Positions 7,012-7,552 of a DNA stretch of 7,552 bases are shown here, piece by piece (the stretch's first letter is position 1; the number at the start of each line of letters is the position of its first letter). The stretch spans positions 1-7,552 of the forward strand of contig JAISEZ010000221.1 in NCBI GenBank assembly GCA_031263835.1. Direction: 5' to 3'. This DNA comes from Tannerella sp. GTDB lineage: Bacteria > Bacteroidota > Bacteroidia > Bacteroidales > Tannerellaceae. Position numbers and translations under genes: made by a program. Below the pieces are notes generated by a model. The model had not been told where the DNA came from, ran no database searches, and was given only the letters and a program-made list of their open reading frames with translations.

Positions 7012-7467
7012 TCAGATTCTGAGGATGCAGATTTGCGCCAGGAGGTCAGGTCCGTGCCTGAAACATCCGGGAGGGCGTATCACCCGGCGGACAGCGGTTT
7101 CGCTTAATGGCAGCGCCTGTACCGGCAGGAAAACAAACAGCGCCATCCCGCCGTCCGGCCCGGACAGGGTGATGGCAGAGGGCATCTGATACTCGTCTGT
7201 TTCCATCGTCACAAAGCTGTCCGAGCAGCAGGCATTGCCGGCGTCCGTCAAAGATCCGCCCAAAGGAAACGCGGATGCATCCTGCCCCCACCCGGAGCAG
7301 CCGGCCTCTTCGCCGCCCGCACCGCCGCAACAGCACCTGCCGGACGCACTGCCGAACACGTCGACCGAAGCAACATGCCCGCTGCAATAATGAATAGCAA
7401 ACGACAAATGGAACGCCATCAGCGCCGCGATTAAAAGCATAAATAAAGAAGTAATCTTTTTTATCAT
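7012..7467 (-). CDS. HYC_CC_PP family small cysteine-rich secreted protein
   Basis: This 151-residue protein starts at the ATG at 7467 (MIKKITSLFMLL). An upstream TTG at 7491 is in frame but overlaps the promoter-like element, so I reject it. A signal peptide spans residues 1 to about 24 (ending HLSFA). The mature part opens with IHYCSG (H26, Y27, C28), then a Cys cluster (C45, C46, C47, C57), a CC pair (C80, C81), a PP pair (132-133, RPPG), C135, and a hydrophobic end QICILRI. This order of HYC, CC and PP matches the Bacteroidota family known by that name, whose function is unknown. Nine cysteines in the mature part and its place as first gene of a Cu/Ag pump operon suggest a periplasmic metal-binding or pump accessory role; that is inference. 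The middle (residues 48-79) is Gly/Ala/Ser-rich and looks expanded. A neighbouring open frame on the same strand (7387-7046) is only a shadow. Confidence 0.85.
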   Translation of the reverse strand: MIKKITSLFMLLIAALMAFHLSFAIHYCSGHVASVDVFGSASGRCCCGGAGGEEAGCSGWGQDASAFPLGGSLTDAGNACCSDSFVTMETDEYQMPSAITLSGPDGGMALFVFLPVQALPLSETAVRRVIRPPGCFRHGPDLLAQICILRI

Positions 7468-7488
7468 CAACGTGCGGATTGAATGGCG

Positions 7489-7496
7489 CAAATATA
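7489..7496 (-). promoter_or_regulatory. Bacteroidota-type -7 promoter element (TATATTTG)
   Basis: On the minus strand the sequence TATATTTG fits the Bacteroidota primary sigma -7 consensus TAnnTTTG and lies 21 bases before the ATG of the HYC_CC_PP gene. This would give a short leader of roughly 15 bases. The -33 element is poor: a TTTG is present at 7512-7509 but only 12 bases upstream, shorter than the usual 19-21. It is the best candidate for the promoter of the whole operon; no experimental support. Confidence 0.5.
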
Positions 7497-7538
7497 AGAC
7501 TTTTTTATCAAACAGAATCTTTTTTTGAAAAAAGTCTT
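7496..7538. promoter_or_regulatory. Perfect 11-bp inverted repeat next to the operon promoter (candidate operator)
   Basis: AAGACTTTTTT (7496-7506) and AAAAAAGTCTT (7528-7538) are perfect reverse complements separated by 21 bases. The arm centres are 32 bp apart, about three helical turns. One end touches the -7 element and the spacer covers the -33 region, which is where an operator for a regulator would be expected. An AT-rich terminator for a gene outside the window, or chance in AT-rich DNA, are alternatives. Confidence 0.4.
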
Positions 7539-7552
7539 CTATCTACCCGAAT

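Noticed and set aside
7468..7491. TTG start at 7491 for the HYC_CC_PP protein
   Set aside because: It overlaps the TATATTTG promoter element and would put extra residues before a typical signal peptide.

Overview
The window carries one gene block on the minus strand that encodes a complete heavy-metal (copper/silver type) RND efflux pump. Nothing convincing is coded on the plus strand. Transcription runs from right to left: a small cysteine-rich secreted protein of the HYC_CC_PP type (7467-7012), the CusA-type inner-membrane RND pump (6910-3173), a CusC/TolC-type outer-membrane channel (2991-1534), and a CusB-type periplasmic adaptor (1520 to beyond position 1). The adaptor has metal-binding modules at both ends. 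Its last visible codon is followed by TA, so the gene ends either at the window edge or very shortly beyond it.

The organism is most likely a member of the Bacteroidota, probably Bacteroidales, with fairly high G+C. The reasons are the HYC_CC_PP protein, the long (about 1245 residues) CusA with extra membrane segments, the adaptor carrying both an N-terminal heavy-metal-binding domain and a C-terminal HMA domain, a TAnnTTTG-like -7 promoter element before the first gene, weak or absent Shine-Dalgarno sequences, and heptameric GTTGANA/TNTCAAC repeats. Species cannot be assigned from this sequence alone.

The proteins should act together. Periplasmic Cu(I)/Ag(I) would be captured by the metal sites of the adaptor, and possibly by the HYC protein. 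It would then pass to CusA, which uses the proton gradient, and leave the cell through the outer-membrane channel. No sensor kinase, response regulator or metalloregulator is present in the window. An 11-bp perfect inverted repeat beside the promoter-like element at the right end is a candidate operator.

The unusual part is repeat DNA inside this otherwise conventional operon. A 7-bp-period array of two opposed arms fills almost the whole cusA-cusC gap, contains a 35-bp near-perfect inverted repeat, and supplies the last codons and stop codon of cusA. Six units of the same heptamer family lie in frame inside the channel gene, within a Gly/Ser/Ala/Met-rich insert at the expected periplasmic tip. 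The pump gene has its own Gly/Pro-rich in-frame insert, whose DNA is made of small perfect palindromes, in a predicted cytoplasmic loop. I see no clear evidence of a wholly new multi-gene system. The best leads are the repeat elements in coding sequence and the metal-binding add-ons. No rRNA, tRNA, CRISPR array or transposase was seen.
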